64,000 nucleotides of DNA from Isoetes taiwanensis (taxonomy: Eukaryota; Streptophyta; Lycopodiopsida; Isoetales; Isoetaceae), in the NCBI GenBank assembly GCA_021234155.1, contig JAJEKV010000077.1, positions 1,721,012 through 1,785,011 on the forward strand, read 5' to 3'. This document shows positions 46,270 to 59,300 of this stretch, one piece after another. Every line of letters begins with the position of its first letter. Positions within the stretch are counted from its first letter, which is position 1. A model generated the notes under the pieces. The model saw only the letters and a list, made by a program, of their open reading frames with translations. It was not told the origin of the DNA and ran no database searches. The position numbers were made by a program, and so were the translations under genes.

Positions 46270-48470
46270 GAAAGTATCAAAAACCTGTATAGAATAGCGA
46301 CAGTTAATGTAAATCTTGACCTTGCCTCCCAAACCTCAAAAATCCGAGCCCTTTTCCCTACTCCTCAGAATCGGGCTTATGTCAGTAGTTGGCAAGGCCC
46401 GGCCCGGCTATGGCAGAAGGTTTTGGATTACCATTTACCATGGTAAGCTTGACACTTGTTGCTTCACCTGCACTTTCAAGCAAGCAAATAGCCTCGTCCC
46501 CACATCTCGCTGGCTGGTGAATGCCGCTTGGCTCACCACTTCCATCTCCATTTACTCCAACCTTCAAAATTGCCGCCCTAACTCAATCTCTATACCGCCA
46601 TCGAGCATGACATGGTATTTAATGGGATGTTGCTTGCCATCATTTCTTAGCAAAGAGCATTTAATGAAATTTAAACCAAAGATAGTTTGTCCCTTTATTT
46701 TTTAGAAAGATATATATAATGGATAGATATTATATTATGCATTATCTTTTTATCACCATTTTTAATACCATTTGCCACGCCATAGTGTGCATTAATGAAA
46801 TTAATAATGGTTAGATTTGTAAATATAATCTGCCTAGATTAGATGCCCTAATTTCGAAGGGATTCAGGTTAAATGCCCCAAAAATTGCGCCTCTTTGTAA
46901 TTTCTCTAAAAAGATCAAGGGCTATGATTTTGCCTTCTCTTGATCCGACAGCCTAGAGGCATGGTGTATGCCACCATGCATGACCCGGCTGTAGATCCTA
47001 AGGCTTAGAAGGTTGTGCCACCTCATTGGCCTCCAAATAAACTTCTAGATTGATTTGAATATGTAATCTATCCATGGGTACATCGCTTCCAAGTAATAAG
47101 ACCAAACATAGAGATAATAGCATTTATATTATTATATATTTACAATATTATATAATCATATTATATTTTTCTTTTATTTTTTCTTTTGTTGTTCCCGGTC
47201 CGTTTCCTCAACTAGTAAGTAACATTGGCTCTTTTTGGCTATCATCTGCTAATATGGAGGTTAGAGTTCTGGGTTAGACACACATTTAGTTCAATTTCAT
47301 GGTGTTCATACCCGAAAGGCTTTTCGGATTTAATGCAAACCCTCATTTGCCAGCTTGGTAAAGTTAAAGAAATGTTCGCGCGCCAAGCCCTCATTTGCCA
47401 CGAGTAAAGTTAAAAGAATGTTCAAGGCGTGTTTTGAACCGCGATAAATTTCTTGTATAAATAAAAGGTTTACAAGAAACTTATCAGTTGGAATTGAAAT
47501 AACTCTGCTCCTAGGGTCGTGAACGCTTTCTTTCCAATCCCCATGCTCCTTACTTAGTTATCAAGATTGCACTTGGATCATGTGTCAATCTAAGACCGCA
47601 GGTATTGGGTTGAAGTCAGCGCTTATTGCTTTGCATTCCCTGAAAGAATATTACGCGATACACGGATGTTGTGGAATAATAACCATGAGATTCCCACTAT
47701 TAAGGATAGTTCAGGAAAGTATGAAACCAAAAGTATTATAAGGTACAACAACATGCGTACTTAAGGCCAATGAAAAGCACATTGAACATGTGAACAAATC
47801 TAAGAAGAGCTCCAATACCAATCCAATACCAAAGATAAGCCACCACGATTTTAGCACTACGGGAATCAAAGAGATTTGCATTGCCCCGTGCCTTCGTAAA
47901 GAAGAAGAAGGAAATGACTCAAGAAAGTAAAGAAGTTAGATGTGGGAAATGAATTTTAAGAAGGAACTCAACATTAGTTTTACTTCAACAAGTTTAATCT
48001 ATCTAAATAACTACAATAAAAATTATCTTATGATGCAAGCTTATAAATATCAACCTATTGAGAAAAATGAAATACCTTGTTCCATCGTGAAAGCATTTAA
48101 TTCACACTTATCAGCTTTTGAAAGCATACATTAGGGGAAAGCCCAATATCCCCAAACCCACCAATTAAGTATTTTTTCTCTCGGGTGAAAGCATTCCGCA
48201 TTTAGCACCTAAACTTCAATTTGAGTTTTGATCATTATACTCACCTCTTGGAATGATAAAGAAGTGCAAATGCACTAGTATTTCATATAACCATAATGCA
48301 AATGTGCACCAAATATTAGATCGCAAATATAGAAGATGGCATTTGATGTACAACAAAAGCAAAGAAAGATCACGAAAAGGATCAGTGGAAAGTTTTTCAA
48401 CAAGAAAGTCTAAAATTATATTTTTATAAGCACTGCATTATATCGACCGGTAGTTAACCCCATCACATAG
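46270..48470. other. Gene-poor stretch
   Basis: AT-rich. A minus-strand frame at 46382-46567 (GIHQPARCGDEAICLLESAG) is somewhat protein-like and lies upstream of the 46258 frame, so it might be a further exon of that gene. Otherwise nothing is recognisable. Confidence 0.3.
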
Positions 48471-48476
48471 TATCTC

Positions 48477-48680
48477 ATGTCGATATACGAAAGTTGGCCC
48501 ACTATAGACATACGCCAGATCCTTGAGACAAACATTGGGCAAGGAAAAGGCCCACGCTGGCAGCTTTTGCTAAACCCATCGCAAGAAAATCTATTGGAAT
48601 ACTTACTCTTAGAGGGGCTGTGGGATGATTGCGAAGAAAATCCACTGAATTCACTGCAAGAAATCTACCGTACTACGTAA
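48477..48680 (+). CDS. Small acidic open frame, possible exon
   Basis: A 67-codon frame starts at ATG and has a protein-like composition: MSIYESWPTIDIRQILETNI, GPRWQLLLNPSQENLLEYLL and LEGLWDDCEENPLNSLQEIY. Its 3' end overlaps a 90-bp dispersed repeat that recurs at 50071. No known domain. It could be part of a repeat-borne gene. Confidence 0.3.
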   Translation: MSIYESWPTIDIRQILETNIGQGKGPRWQLLLNPSQENLLEYLLLEGLWDDCEENPLNSLQEIYRTT

Positions 48681-48745
48681 CAAACAAAGAAGAATGATAA
48701 CCTAGCGAAGGATTTCACTAATATTAAATTCACCTTATCAAAGGA
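48656..48745. repeat. 90-bp dispersed repeat, copy 1
   Basis: GCAAGAAATCTACCGTACTA, then AGAATGATAACCTAGCGAAG, then GATTTCACTAATATTAAATT aligns with 50071-50160 at roughly nine bases in ten. Confidence 0.7.
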
Positions 48746-49311
48746 CATCGGCCCCGCCCCTTCCGGCCTCAGCTTAGTAACTATAATAAACCGTAGTACC
48801 CTAGTCATTAATCTACTATAGTCCGCCCTTGCTGCCTATCACCTATAATAAAACTTTATAACCACCTAGGCTCACCTGTACGTGTAGTCACCAGATTCGA
48901 AAGCAGTCGTGGATGCAAATGCATCACGCTTTAAAAACGAACCAATTCCAGATTTTGCATCCGGGTGAGCCCAGATCATATGATTTCGGTCAATAATTTG
49001 GTCAATATAATAAATGAGTGTTGGTAAATTTTGGTGGTTTTCCAAGCATTAAGAAAATGCTAGTACATCCAACAATATAAGCCAATCATGTATAAAAGCA
49101 ATTACGATTGCAAAGAAAGCAGTCACCACATGATGTTGAGAAAAAAAAAAATTGAGCTTCAACACTATTCCCCACTTCCAGCAGCTCTGAACAAAAGGTT
49201 TGGGCATTATGCAGCTGACGAGCTCATGCTAGTAAACCAAAAATGAAGCCTTCTCTTTCATCCAGAAGCAAGAAGGAAGAAAAATAGATTCCTCTGGGCA
49301 TTTAAACAGTC

Positions 49312-50535
49312 ACTGGAATGTCCTTCTTCTTAACCGTGCTGTCAAGGACGCCATTTAATGCTGGGCAAATATTGACAATCTGCAAACAAACCTGCCTGTA
49401 TTAAATAAATGTATAGCCAAAATGGGCAAATTAAGGCTTTCTGTTAATTGTTCATTGTTTGCATCTCATTTTGTCTAATATGTTTCCTTCCCACTAAAGG
49501 GACTAGTTATTTTGAAGTATGTTGCTTCGTAGTGCTCCGCCTGCTGGAGTGCAAGTGACTGGTTCTCATCCATGTCTTATTCTTCATAATTTAGTGGAGT
49601 ATTACATCTGTCCTTTTTTCTGTTTCCTTTTTTGTTAAAGCATGGGCAGGCATTACCTGCTGATCCCACTGCTGCAACCTCGATATCATGCTCAAAATGA
49701 ATGACTTGCTTCCACCTTCCAGGAATGATGCAGTTTGCAATTAGCTTATGAAACCAGACAGCATCTTTAAAGACGACACTTAGACTATCATAAGTATAGA
49801 CCAACCAACCTGATCAATAGAACCCTCGTGATGCAGTCCCCGATATCATTCGAGCTGCAATTTTTCTGCCTGGATAATAAAGTCACCAACTATAATTGAA
49901 ATTCAATGGCAAAAGGCATCAAAATTCCTAACAAAGGAGTCTGTACCTTTTGTGGTCCAATCCTGTATGGCACCCAACTCTTGAAGCTGCAATCATTATG
50001 TCAGCATTAGTTGTAAGTAGAACCGATTGCAACACACAGCCAGTTATAATACCTGATATTTGTGTCTACTGCAAGAAATCTACTGTACTACAGAACAAAA
50101 CAGCAAGAATGATAACCTAGTGAAGGATTTCACCAATATTAAATTCATTTATCAAGCTCAAGCCCACAAATCTTTCTCACATCCGGCCTTGCCGTTCACG
50201 GCTAAGGCTGGGCTCACATCCTAAGACTAAGACGTGTAAGGTTAAAATAGTCTAGCTTTCATCAACTGTTTTACAGGCCACTTCGACGGGCCAAATCTCC
50301 ACAACTATGTTCTGCGGTCGAATATTTATGGCAGCGATGTTGCAAGACTCAATTTCATGAAACGTGTCTGGTTATATTTATCCAAGACTGATTTTTGACT
50401 AGATACTGTAAGCTGCGAATGAAAAGCTTCAACGAAGTTTGAAATCTACTGTTTATGAGGAGCTGTTTGCAAGAAATGAGAGAGCAAGGTGAGAGAGGTT
50501 ACCCGAATATGGCGCAATAGGTTTCCCAAGAACAT
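49312..50535 (-). CDS. Unrecognised spliced gene with one in-frame stop
   Basis: Exon 1 (50535-50503) begins at ATG and reads MFLGNLLRHIR, then a GTAACC donor in phase 0. Exon 2 (49986-49947) reads LQELGAIQDWTTK and ends in phase 1. Exon 3 (49854-49657) continues in frame with ARMISGTASRGFY, one TGA, then SGWLVYTYDSLSVVFKDAVW, FHKLIANCIIPGRWKQV and IHFEHDIEVAAVGSA. The last exon (49379-49312) reads IVNICPALNGVLDSTVKKKD to a stop, but it joins exon 3 only if another exon or a one-base shift lies between. Phases agree across exons 1-3, and the frame resumes right after the stop, so the stop looks like a recent mutation or an error. Family unknown to me. Confidence 0.5.
50071..50160. repeat. 90-bp dispersed repeat, copy 2
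   Basis: Same-orientation copy of 48656-48745. It lies in the first large intron of the minus-strand gene 49312-50535, so it postdates or interrupts that intron. Confidence 0.7.
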
Positions 50536-50578
50536 CAGACTTGCGCGATTTAGAAGCGGCTGCAAGAGCTCTCCGGCT

Positions 50579-50588
50579 CTTATATATA
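50579..50588 (-). promoter_or_regulatory. TATA box of the minus-strand gene
   Basis: The minus strand reads TATATATAAG, about 45 bases upstream of the ATG at 50535. This spacing leaves a short 5' leader. Confidence 0.5.
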
Positions 50589-50599
50589 CCTCAATCCAA

Positions 50600-51285
50600 G
50601 TTTTTGTGGTCTAGCTGCCACACAAATCCCGGAGGTCAAGACAGCTAGAAACAGAACAGGTGGAGCTTGAAGGAAAAAAACGATGCCTTAACTAGCAAGC
50701 AACCTCCATCTTCTGTTAGATGGGTATGGCGTGCTACGTGGCACGAGGAGAAGAGCGTCGATTGCGGCGCAGAACAAGAAAAAAGGAAAAAGAAAAATTA
50801 GAAACTGATTTATATATGTTTTGATAATGGTCACATTGCTTATAAAAAGGGACAAGGGTCATAAGCAAATAGGTCAAGTGTCACTTAGTCCAAAAGCATA
50901 ATCCAATAGTCCAATAATGAATTACCTACTCTATGGACAAGCATATTCATGATATCTATGAGAAAAGATATATGCGCGAGCATGCTACAAATATCCATCT
51001 TCTAGAAGCATAAAGTTTATTTGGCAAAGGTGTTTTGATAAGGCAGTCACCATCACTAGATACTTTTGTCAACGGTTTTGAAACATTTTATAATGGAGAA
51101 AAATGTTTTTAAATCTTATACACTAATAAGGTTAGCAAGGAGGAAGTTTATGAGTGGCTAAACTCTTCTTGAAGGGTAGTGTTGCCTTAAATTAAGAACT
51201 CAAGATGCATATTGATAGATGAGCAATCTATTTCAATCGTGTCAATTAGAAAATTATCATTTCTTCGATGTTTAAATCATTCTTT
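50600..51285. other. Gene-poor intergenic stretch
   Basis: Upstream region of the minus-strand gene. Contains a GTGGCACGAGG-type GC-rich patch near 50735 and otherwise AT-rich sequence. No exon seen. Confidence 0.5.
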
Positions 51286-51290
51286 CCTTG

Positions 51291-51491
51291 TATAAAGCTA
51301 GAGATTAAGTCTCATGCTATATAAACTTACTTTACCATCTATTATGGAAATCGTAGGGAAATTGAGCATGCGATGGACATGTCGCACTCTGTATAAAGCT
51401 AGAGATTAAGTCTCATGCTATATAAACTTACTTTACCATCTATTATGGAAATCGTAGGGAAATTGAGCATGCAATGGATATGTCGCACTCT
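51291..51491. repeat. 101-bp tandem duplication, nearly perfect
   Basis: 51291-51391 and 51392-51491 are nearly identical, starting TATAAAGCTAGAGATTAAGT and ending ATGTCGCACTCTG. They differ at only a few bases (GCGATGGAC against GCAATGGAT), so the duplication is recent. Confidence 0.92.
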
Positions 51492-51864
51492 GTCCTTTAC
51501 CATGGCACCACATTTGATATGTGAAAGTGAGAAATATGCAAAAGATATAGAGTTTGAGTTCTCAATAGAAGTGGGTGAGAATTCAATGCTAACAGCAAAG
51601 GAGCTTCTTTATCGAGTCAACATTATGCTTTCACCTACTCACAGGGCTAATTTAGTGCCACTTTGTAGCAGATCACACATCAACAATAGAACACTGATTG
51701 CTTATTTTGATGAAGATATAACCACTTCCTATAATTCATATACAAGGAAAATCTGGAAGCACCTTCTTAACTTGAAACAATTCTTTGAAAAAATTGGAAC
51801 TCCAGGCACAGAAGAGAAGAAACCAGATTTGGAGGGTTGGCTTAACCGAACTATCCTTCTGTAA
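51415..51864 (+). CDS. Open frame of unknown function next to a duplication
   Basis: A 149-codon open frame, among the longest in the region, starting in the second copy of the 101-bp duplication. Protein-like pieces include YAKDIEFEFSIEVGENSML, TAKELLYRVNIMLSPTHR and NLKQFFEKIGTPGTEEKKPD. No domain recognised. It could be an exon or a LINE-related fragment, since LINE sequence follows at 52.1 kb. Confidence 0.3.
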   Translation: MLYKLTLPSIMEIVGKLSMQWICRTLSFTMAPHLICESEKYAKDIEFEFSIEVGENSMLTAKELLYRVNIMLSPTHRANLVPLCSRSHINNRTLIAYFDEDITTSYNSYTRKIWKHLLNLKQFFEKIGTPGTEEKKPDLEGWLNRTILL

Positions 51865-52059
51865 TAATACTTCAACTTCAGAAATTGGAAGAATGTATTG
51901 GTTCAAGAATTTGCATTTGAAGAAAATAATTAGACAACAAATTGGCATGTGCATTCCAATGTGCTTGCCAAACTAAAGGAGATTTTCTTGCATTGGAATT
52001 GTTGTTGGAAAATTTTAAAATGAGGCTCTTAGTTTGGCTGGAGGAATCTTAAGATGCAC

Positions 52060-52925
52060 CTCCCTTATAGCATTCATTTTGATTTTTCTATCCCCCTTTC
52101 CACTCCCACGATTATTATGAAGTGGATTAGAGCTTGGATTAAAGTCAAGGGCATGTACTCATGGAAGGAAGGGCTCTCCCAGGACCAGCCAATTTTTTGA
52201 GCCCCCTCTCTAATCCTTGATGGTCCCAATATATGTTTGGCCACAAACTTCCCTGTTTAAACCAAGCAATAGACTAGTAAAGGCATCATCTATATCAAGG
52301 ACATTATGAATGGCTTCAATTATCATAACTCTGTTCTCAGGGACTTGGGACATGACTCTGAACAACTGTTCAATAGCATCTCCCAGAGATTGGCAGTAGG
52401 TAATTGGCATAAGTCTGCTGATTCCTGGCATGTCAATGGTTTCTGTGGTCATAGGGTCAATAAGGCTTACAGATACGTTAACAGAAGCCAAGCTATCTCT
52501 CTCCATACTAAATGGGATATTGACGCTGGAGCAACCTATTCATCCCAAGATTAAGGCCTTCATGTGGCAGCTTTGGCATAAAGCCCTTGCCACAAATCAG
52601 AGATGGAGGCTTGGTATGTCTAACTCGGATGTATGTGTGAGGTGCTTGCAGGAACATGAAAATGAAGACCATCTCTTTAAAACCTGTCTCTGGGTTGAAT
52701 GGATCCTGGAACTAGCTGAAACTGAGCTTAATATGCCTTACCTTATGAGTATGCAAGCCATAGATTTCTTCTTTCCAGATAACCTTGTGGACTGGAGGAG
52801 ATACATCCTCCTCTGGAGAATTTAGAAAGGGAAAAATGCTTTCATTTTTAAAGAAAGAATTGTCTGGCCCAAGGCCATCATCAAGCAAGCTCAACATGAC
52901 ATAGACTGGGCCTATGAAATATTTG
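52060..52925 (+). mobile_element. LINE remnant with zf-RVT domain
   Basis: Plus-strand decayed end of a plant L1-type reverse transcriptase ORF. An N-terminal piece near 52400-52460 (NGFCGHRVNKAYRYVNR) corresponds to the segment before the zinc-binding domain. The zf-RVT part lies at 52530-52825: PKIKAFMWQLWHKALATNQR, then CVRCLQEHENEDHLFKTC with Cys-x2-Cys and His-x4-Cys, then WRRYILLWRI to a stop and KGKNAFIFKE after it. Frame changes separate the pieces. The catalytic RT part is not identifiable upstream, and no poly-A tail is evident. Confidence 0.7.
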
Positions 52926-52929
52926 GTGA

Positions 52930-54530
52930 TCAGGTTTAATAGGTTTACTTCTAATCCTGTTCTTTGTAATTTGCTTTCAAGAAACATTCTGATTATGTTC
53001 AAAAAGCTGAAATGGAAAAGGATGCATCTTCACTCCAACGCCCTATGGCTTACTCAATTTGGGGTCAAGGTACTTAACGAGCACGAGGAGGGCTGCCACT
53101 GTCACTATGCATATACCACCAGCTATGATGAAAAAAGGCACATTCTCTGCATTGCAAAAGACAAGAAGGATCGCTTCAATCCCGGGAAGGCTCACTTATG
53201 CAATTGCCCCTTCTACTTGTTTATTGTGGCTAACAAAGGAGTGGGCAGAAAGGATCACACTCAGCAGGAGCCTAAGAAAAGAAATATGCAAATATTTGCC
53301 CTTCCAAATATGCACATATGCATAATATGTAACATTTTTTAACATTAATAGATACATATAACCTTCAACGAAAAAATAGTGATATGTAGAAGTAGAATTT
53401 CCAGTTTACAAATAAGCAAGTACAACAAGAATCATCATTTTGAGACTTAAGTTTTGGATATACCAAATTTTTGAAGATATGTTTTCCTGCACTAACACCA
53501 GCGAGCACCATAAAAGCTATGTTGAGCAAATAAAGATAATCAGCATAATAAGGTTCATGATTGTAGCAAGCTCTTCATCTAGGAAGTATCAAAAGGGGTT
53601 GTTGATGCCAACCTATAAATTCTGGAGGAGAATCCAAAGTTGAATACCAACTTGTGAAGCATCCAAGCAGTCTAGATTTAAGAAAGGATGAAAAAAAGAC
53701 GTGATCATCTATATACATATTCAATTTTTGTGAAACCTGCTTGAACTTCACCTGGAAAAAGACAAAAAAGGGTGAGACCTTCAGGGCATTTGTCAGCCTA
53801 CAACTGTTGAAATTTTTTTAAGTCATCATATTATTCTGCTTGCTGCATATTTTGAAACTTATTAAAGCTCTCCTCTTGCAGCACAACATGCTCTTCAACT
53901 ATGAAATGGGTAGAAAAATGGTCCCCAATATTCTACAAATTAACAAGGAAGTTACCTGGCATTGGTCTCCTCCAGATTGGTTGTTTTATTAGCAAACGAG
54001 ATCTCAAACGATAAGGTAGCTCCTACTCATCCTGCCTGTGAAATTTTATCAGATAGAAGAAAGGCTTTCAAGTGAATAAAATATAGAAGGTTAGGGGGCT
54101 TATCTGAAGTAGCCCTGCATTTTGTAACTCTTGGCTTGCATTGGAGCCGTAACTAGAACCTGGAATCGGAGGGCTTAGTTCGCTCTCCTGTAAACGATCT
54201 CCCTGCATCGAAATAGAACTGATCAGTTAATCTTTTTTCGTAAATCTCAAAGGGAGAAGAAAGGAATATCATGCCTGGCTTGGGTACGTTGGTTGCCTGG
54301 AGCACTCGACAAACAGAACACCTCATTCAGAAACTTTTGAGATGCGGCGTCAAAATATCTAAGCTCTACTGGCGTGTCAAGGCCTGGGCCGTGGCAAGAT
54401 GGGTATTGTGGGTAAAAATAAATGTGCATACTGCCTATTAGATAGAATGTTCTGAGGCCAGCAGGGCCCATTAACGATTCAGAATGCTGTTATACATCAC
54501 CAAAGCTATGGAAAACGTGAAGAGGGAGAT
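52930..54530. other. Gene-poor stretch
   Basis: A plus-strand frame at 52914-53342 contains Cys/His-rich sequence (CHCHYAYTTSYDEKRHILCI) and may be a further part of a decayed element. Otherwise only short frames, including one at 54247-54471 (minus) without recognisable motifs. Confidence 0.35.
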
Positions 54531-54536
54531 TATCTA

Positions 54537-56310
54537 GAAGCTGAGTGAGAGTTGTCCTCATCACAAAAGAAAAGCTTTTTATCTGCAAATATGGAAATTC
54601 GACCATAAATAGTGCGCCAGGTCGTTGTCGTATCTTGCAGCAGATGAATGGATGGAGGGGCCCTAGGAGCAATGGATGAACAAACTAATACCAGCATTTT
54701 GGACATGTGCTTACACCGGCCAAAGAAGCAGAAGACACATCTTCTGGAATTCTCCACTTTATAAAAGAAGGAGAAGAAAAGGAGAATCATGTTTGAATTG
54801 GAAACTTCTTTGTGGGCTGTTGTTCCTGTCCGTGTTGCTGCACATATATATATAAATTGAGAAGTTGAGCCGTGAAATGATTCACACAGTTGCAAAAGCC
54901 TAAATAGAGTTGTATTGGATATTGGCATTTGATCTGCTGAATAATGAGAGTGTTGGAGAGTTGAGCTTGAGATGGCTTTTGCCAAACTGTGCTATCAAGT
55001 AGCAAGAGGCATGATGGTGAATTGCGTACGAGGATGAGTGGATTTTGGAATTCTCTGCGGAATTTGATACCAGGTTAATTCTTGGAAGCAGAGGAGTTGT
55101 TCTACCAAAGAGGTTCCTGCCTTCTCCTTCTTCCAAGCAAGCCCTTGAAGTTGTAACAAAGCAGATCTTACACTTATAACATTGGCTGATTGTTTTGAGA
55201 AAGATAAGCAGCAGCTTAGAGCAGCAAATTTGTGAGCAGAAAGAGATGTTTGGAGGCCTTTTTGGGCTCAGAAAGTTTCTGAAAAGCATAAATCGGCAAG
55301 CGAGGTAGAAAACAAGCCCGTCTGCAGAAATGTGGACCCCTGGCTTGACGCGTTCTGGTTTGAGTCTAAAGCTTGCTTCCCACGTAAAAAAGCGCGAAGC
55401 CTGATATCAGCCCACGCACCTGTCCATCTCATACATGTCGGAATGTGCATTCCTTTCTTCCAATATCGCCTGCCACTGTTCGGACGTTGATGGACTTAAC
55501 TATTTGATTTTAGAAAGCTTACTTATTTCATTTTTCTGGATATAGGTAGAAATTTGTTAAGCACTTGAATCTTACAAAGATTTTATGCCACATAGTGGAG
55601 CACAATTACTCTTCAGAACTGATCTTGGATAGCCAAATTGATTGATCTTGGGTGCCAAATGCAAATTTGTAAAGTATCCTGGTTTCCTGATCTCCTGCAT
55701 CAAATTACCGGCTGCATCAAACTTCCGGCAAGAAAAAGCCAGAGCTGCATCAAACTTCCGGCTGAAAAAAGCCAGAGCAGCAAATCCGGCGCCACGTCAT
55801 CAACAATTACAATTACAATCCATGTTATAATCCAAAAGTGTCCAGATAAGAACCACATAAAGGTCCTGAGGGGACTAGTTATGTATGTTTTCAACACATT
55901 TGAACAAGTAAAAGTCATTTAATCTTTTTTGTGATTAAACTAGTAGAAGTCATGTTGCCAATCACTTGATCTTTATTGTGAAATTACGACATGCTCTCAA
56001 CGTGGATCTGTTGTGGAGGGTCGAACTAGTGTCTTCTCTATCTTTATGTAAAGAAATTATCTGACCACTGCTCGGGCGACAAACAACTCGGGCTTGTTGC
56101 TAATGCCGCTCACCAATACTTACTGTGAAAAAACTCCTTCATGTCCATTTACTATTACGTAATGTCATGCGGGTGTAATTTGGGGCCCAAACCCAATCTC
56201 AATTTGCCACATGGTAGACATAATAAATGTCACCCTAAAGTTTGGTTTGAGCTTACCTTTGCATTCCAGCTTGTTCTAGTCTGGTTTTCACTTGCATTCT
56301 ACCTTCTCAT
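54537..56310. repeat. Duplicated 1.77-kb segment, copy 2
   Basis: Direct-orientation counterpart of 27669-29440. It has an extra tandem copy of the CTGCATCAAACTTCCGGC unit near 55695-55790, and several indels relative to copy 1 disrupt the possible coding frames. The coding-like block with FGLRKFLK is at about 55190-55330. Confidence 0.85.
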
Positions 56311-56329
56311 TCCAATTCTAATTCACTAG

Positions 56330-59300
56330 GACTCAGAGTATTTTGATATCCAATTTATATAATTGAATATGTCCTATATTTTTGAAGTGTGCTTCTGCCT
56401 AACTCCCTCATACAACATTTCTTCGCTTTCCTAGACTATTATCCACGGTAAAGCCGCTTAGGCCTTGACCACGAGACCCGTTGGATCTTTATTTTATCCA
56501 ACTAATTTAAAAATTAGATGTTCTTTTGAAATTATGATCTCATATTTTATATATGTGCTAGAACATGAATGCAAAGTTGGTCTTTCAAAGTCATCAAGTT
56601 TTGCCAACATTATTTTGATTCTCGTTTTCGACTACATATGGCATTTCATATGATGGCTTCATGAACATCATGTTCATAAGTTCATGGTTTCTCAAGGAAA
56701 TATGGAACTCTAGATGGGCTGGAGGTATAAGGATGTGCCATTACTTGACAAGGTTATCACTCATGGTACTATAGGTCCATTCTACAGGATTCCTATATGG
56801 GTGAGGGTTATCAAGTAATTTATCACAAACCTCGTTGGAGGAAGACCGACTGTACGCAAGCCAGATATGAATAGACTATTTTCCTGGCAAAAGCGCGTAT
56901 TCGAATGATGCCAATATCTATAATCAGACAAGAACCTCGGTTGAAATACCAAGTCGCATTTGGATGCACTTCATTAAAATTTTAAAATAAAGAAATGGAA
57001 AGAGTTAGGACAAAGATGATAAATTTGATGATGAGGTAGCCAGAAGCCAAGAGAACCAAATGGAAAAAAACAAATCGAAGGCATGGCCGAGATGGCAGTG
57101 GAGCAAGTGCTTGAGCGACTTCTATCGAGGTGAGCAACCCTTTTATACTCAGTTGGATGTAATTCCCTCATTCTCGAGTCGAGAACCTGCGATTATCATA
57201 ACTGATAACATTTATTATTTTAGGTCTCTAGTTTACATTCGCATTAGCAAAGTCACACTCAAAGGCATCTCAGGCTACTAATTTCACCCGCTCACCCCTG
57301 CCATAATGATTCCCCAGTGCAAATCACAATAATATGCAAATAGAATTTAATGAATTTCCGCTCACAACAAATCAAGGAAAGAATCAAGGTCCTATCTCTA
57401 GATCCCGAAGAAGAAATCTGGTCGGAGCTAAACTCAAATTGGAATCTTGGAGGGCCCACAAAACTTGTAATTTTTTTTTCTTTAATCTCAATTGAGTCCT
57501 AGCTGCAGAAGATGGTGATGTCCATTAGCTCGACAACTTGTAGATCCCGACAAAAATATAGACTAAGGAGATCTATCCTCCGGCACAAGCAAAAGCTATT
57601 ATTGATTGGTGCTTTGAGCGGGGATTCAATGTGGCCATAAGAGAAATATTGTGAATGTACTCTCTGTACTCGGGTTGTTGCTTTCGAGGTTTAAGTTTAT
57701 ATGGGGCAATGAAAAGTGTGAGCACACTGGCTCAAAACACACTCTTACTAGAGCTTTGGGATATACTTGCTCGTCTTCGCAGGTATTACATTTGTGCAAG
57801 GGATCCTAAGGAAAGAAAGATGATTTTCCAACTTAATGAACTATAAAGGATTATGCAAGCATTGCATGAGTGATGAGATCCATGGAGATTGGGGAAGAAG
57901 CATTTTTTACCTGGACATTGAAGATAAGATGCAAAGAAGAGTGTGTGGTGGAAATCATTTGACAAAGCAAATTTTAGGAATTATAAAGCACCTGTTCTCG
58001 CAAGAGGCTTTATATCATCTTCTAGTTGCTCTCAGAGCTTGAAAAAAATTGGAAGGTGCTCTAGATGTTGTTCCCCTTAGGTAGTCCGTGTGGGAAGAGA
58101 GTGGAACTGTTCTGATGGCATGATCACCACGGTCCCTTCGTCCACTGTAATATATATCGTAGTGATCTCATTTATAAATATAAAAAGTCTTTCAAGACTA
58201 GCACTTTGATGATTAAGTAAATAATTTCCTTAGTTGTTGATGTTTTTTTGGGTTGCCCCTAGGGGGGCAAACCCTCATGGGTTTCCTCGCATATTTCTAA
58301 GATATGCCAATATACCTAAGATATGCCTCTCGACCGCTAAAACCTCAGAATGGATCTGGCTACCTGGCTAGGGTCGCGACGCTTGAACCTGATAATCGTA
58401 TACAACAGAGTATAGGGCTGCGTATTCCTGGTCGCGATTTGTAATGTCATTTCCTTTGCAGAGGACATCTTTCCTCATCTTCGTGACATAAATTGGCCTG
58501 ATCTCGCTTCCGAGGTGCCTAAACGAATGCCCAAGGGACATGGCCATTTCTGGATTTGCATGCCATAGACAAAAAAGGTTTATATGATGTATCATGCTTC
58601 TAACAAGATAAACTATGCTTAGGGTTTCAGCTGTTTGTAGGCTGCTGTACGCAAATTTGATGTAGTTTCTCGCCTCCCCACTTGATGGATTTCCACCTTA
58701 AAACTTTGCTACGTAAGATTGATTTTTCCTCGAGGATTTGTTCTGCAAAAATTGTCGAGACTTTGGGACTTTACCATGGCGCGCATTCTTAGAGATCTTC
58801 AAAGCAGTAACCATGTTATATTTTTCTTTCTTTTGAGTGCTAACAATCTAAATCTCAACATATTTACTATCTCGTGGATTCAAAGATTTTGCCACGCGGA
58901 TACCCCTCAAACTTATTTAAGATAAGCATAATGATAACCATGAACTGCAAATTAAAAGAAACCATTATGGTTGAATGTATGTTTTCCTTAGAAACTGTGG
59001 AAAACACAAAACCATATGGTAGATGATGTTACGAATGGGGTGGATCATGTCAATTATGTAGCTCATTTCGGGAAAGCTTAAGGTGTTAACAATGATCGAG
59101 GTTTATTTGTCTCATTGCCATACTGTTCGTAAGTAAGCAATGCCAGGCTTCGCAAGAATAAGTGACATGGTCCACGCCAAACAATGGACCCTTAATTGGC
59201 GGAATGTAATGTCATCTTCTTTGCAATCGCTATCTTTTGGCATCCCATAAGGACTAAGGGAATGATAATTGCTTATTCATGTAATCTCCGCAATGTTTTG

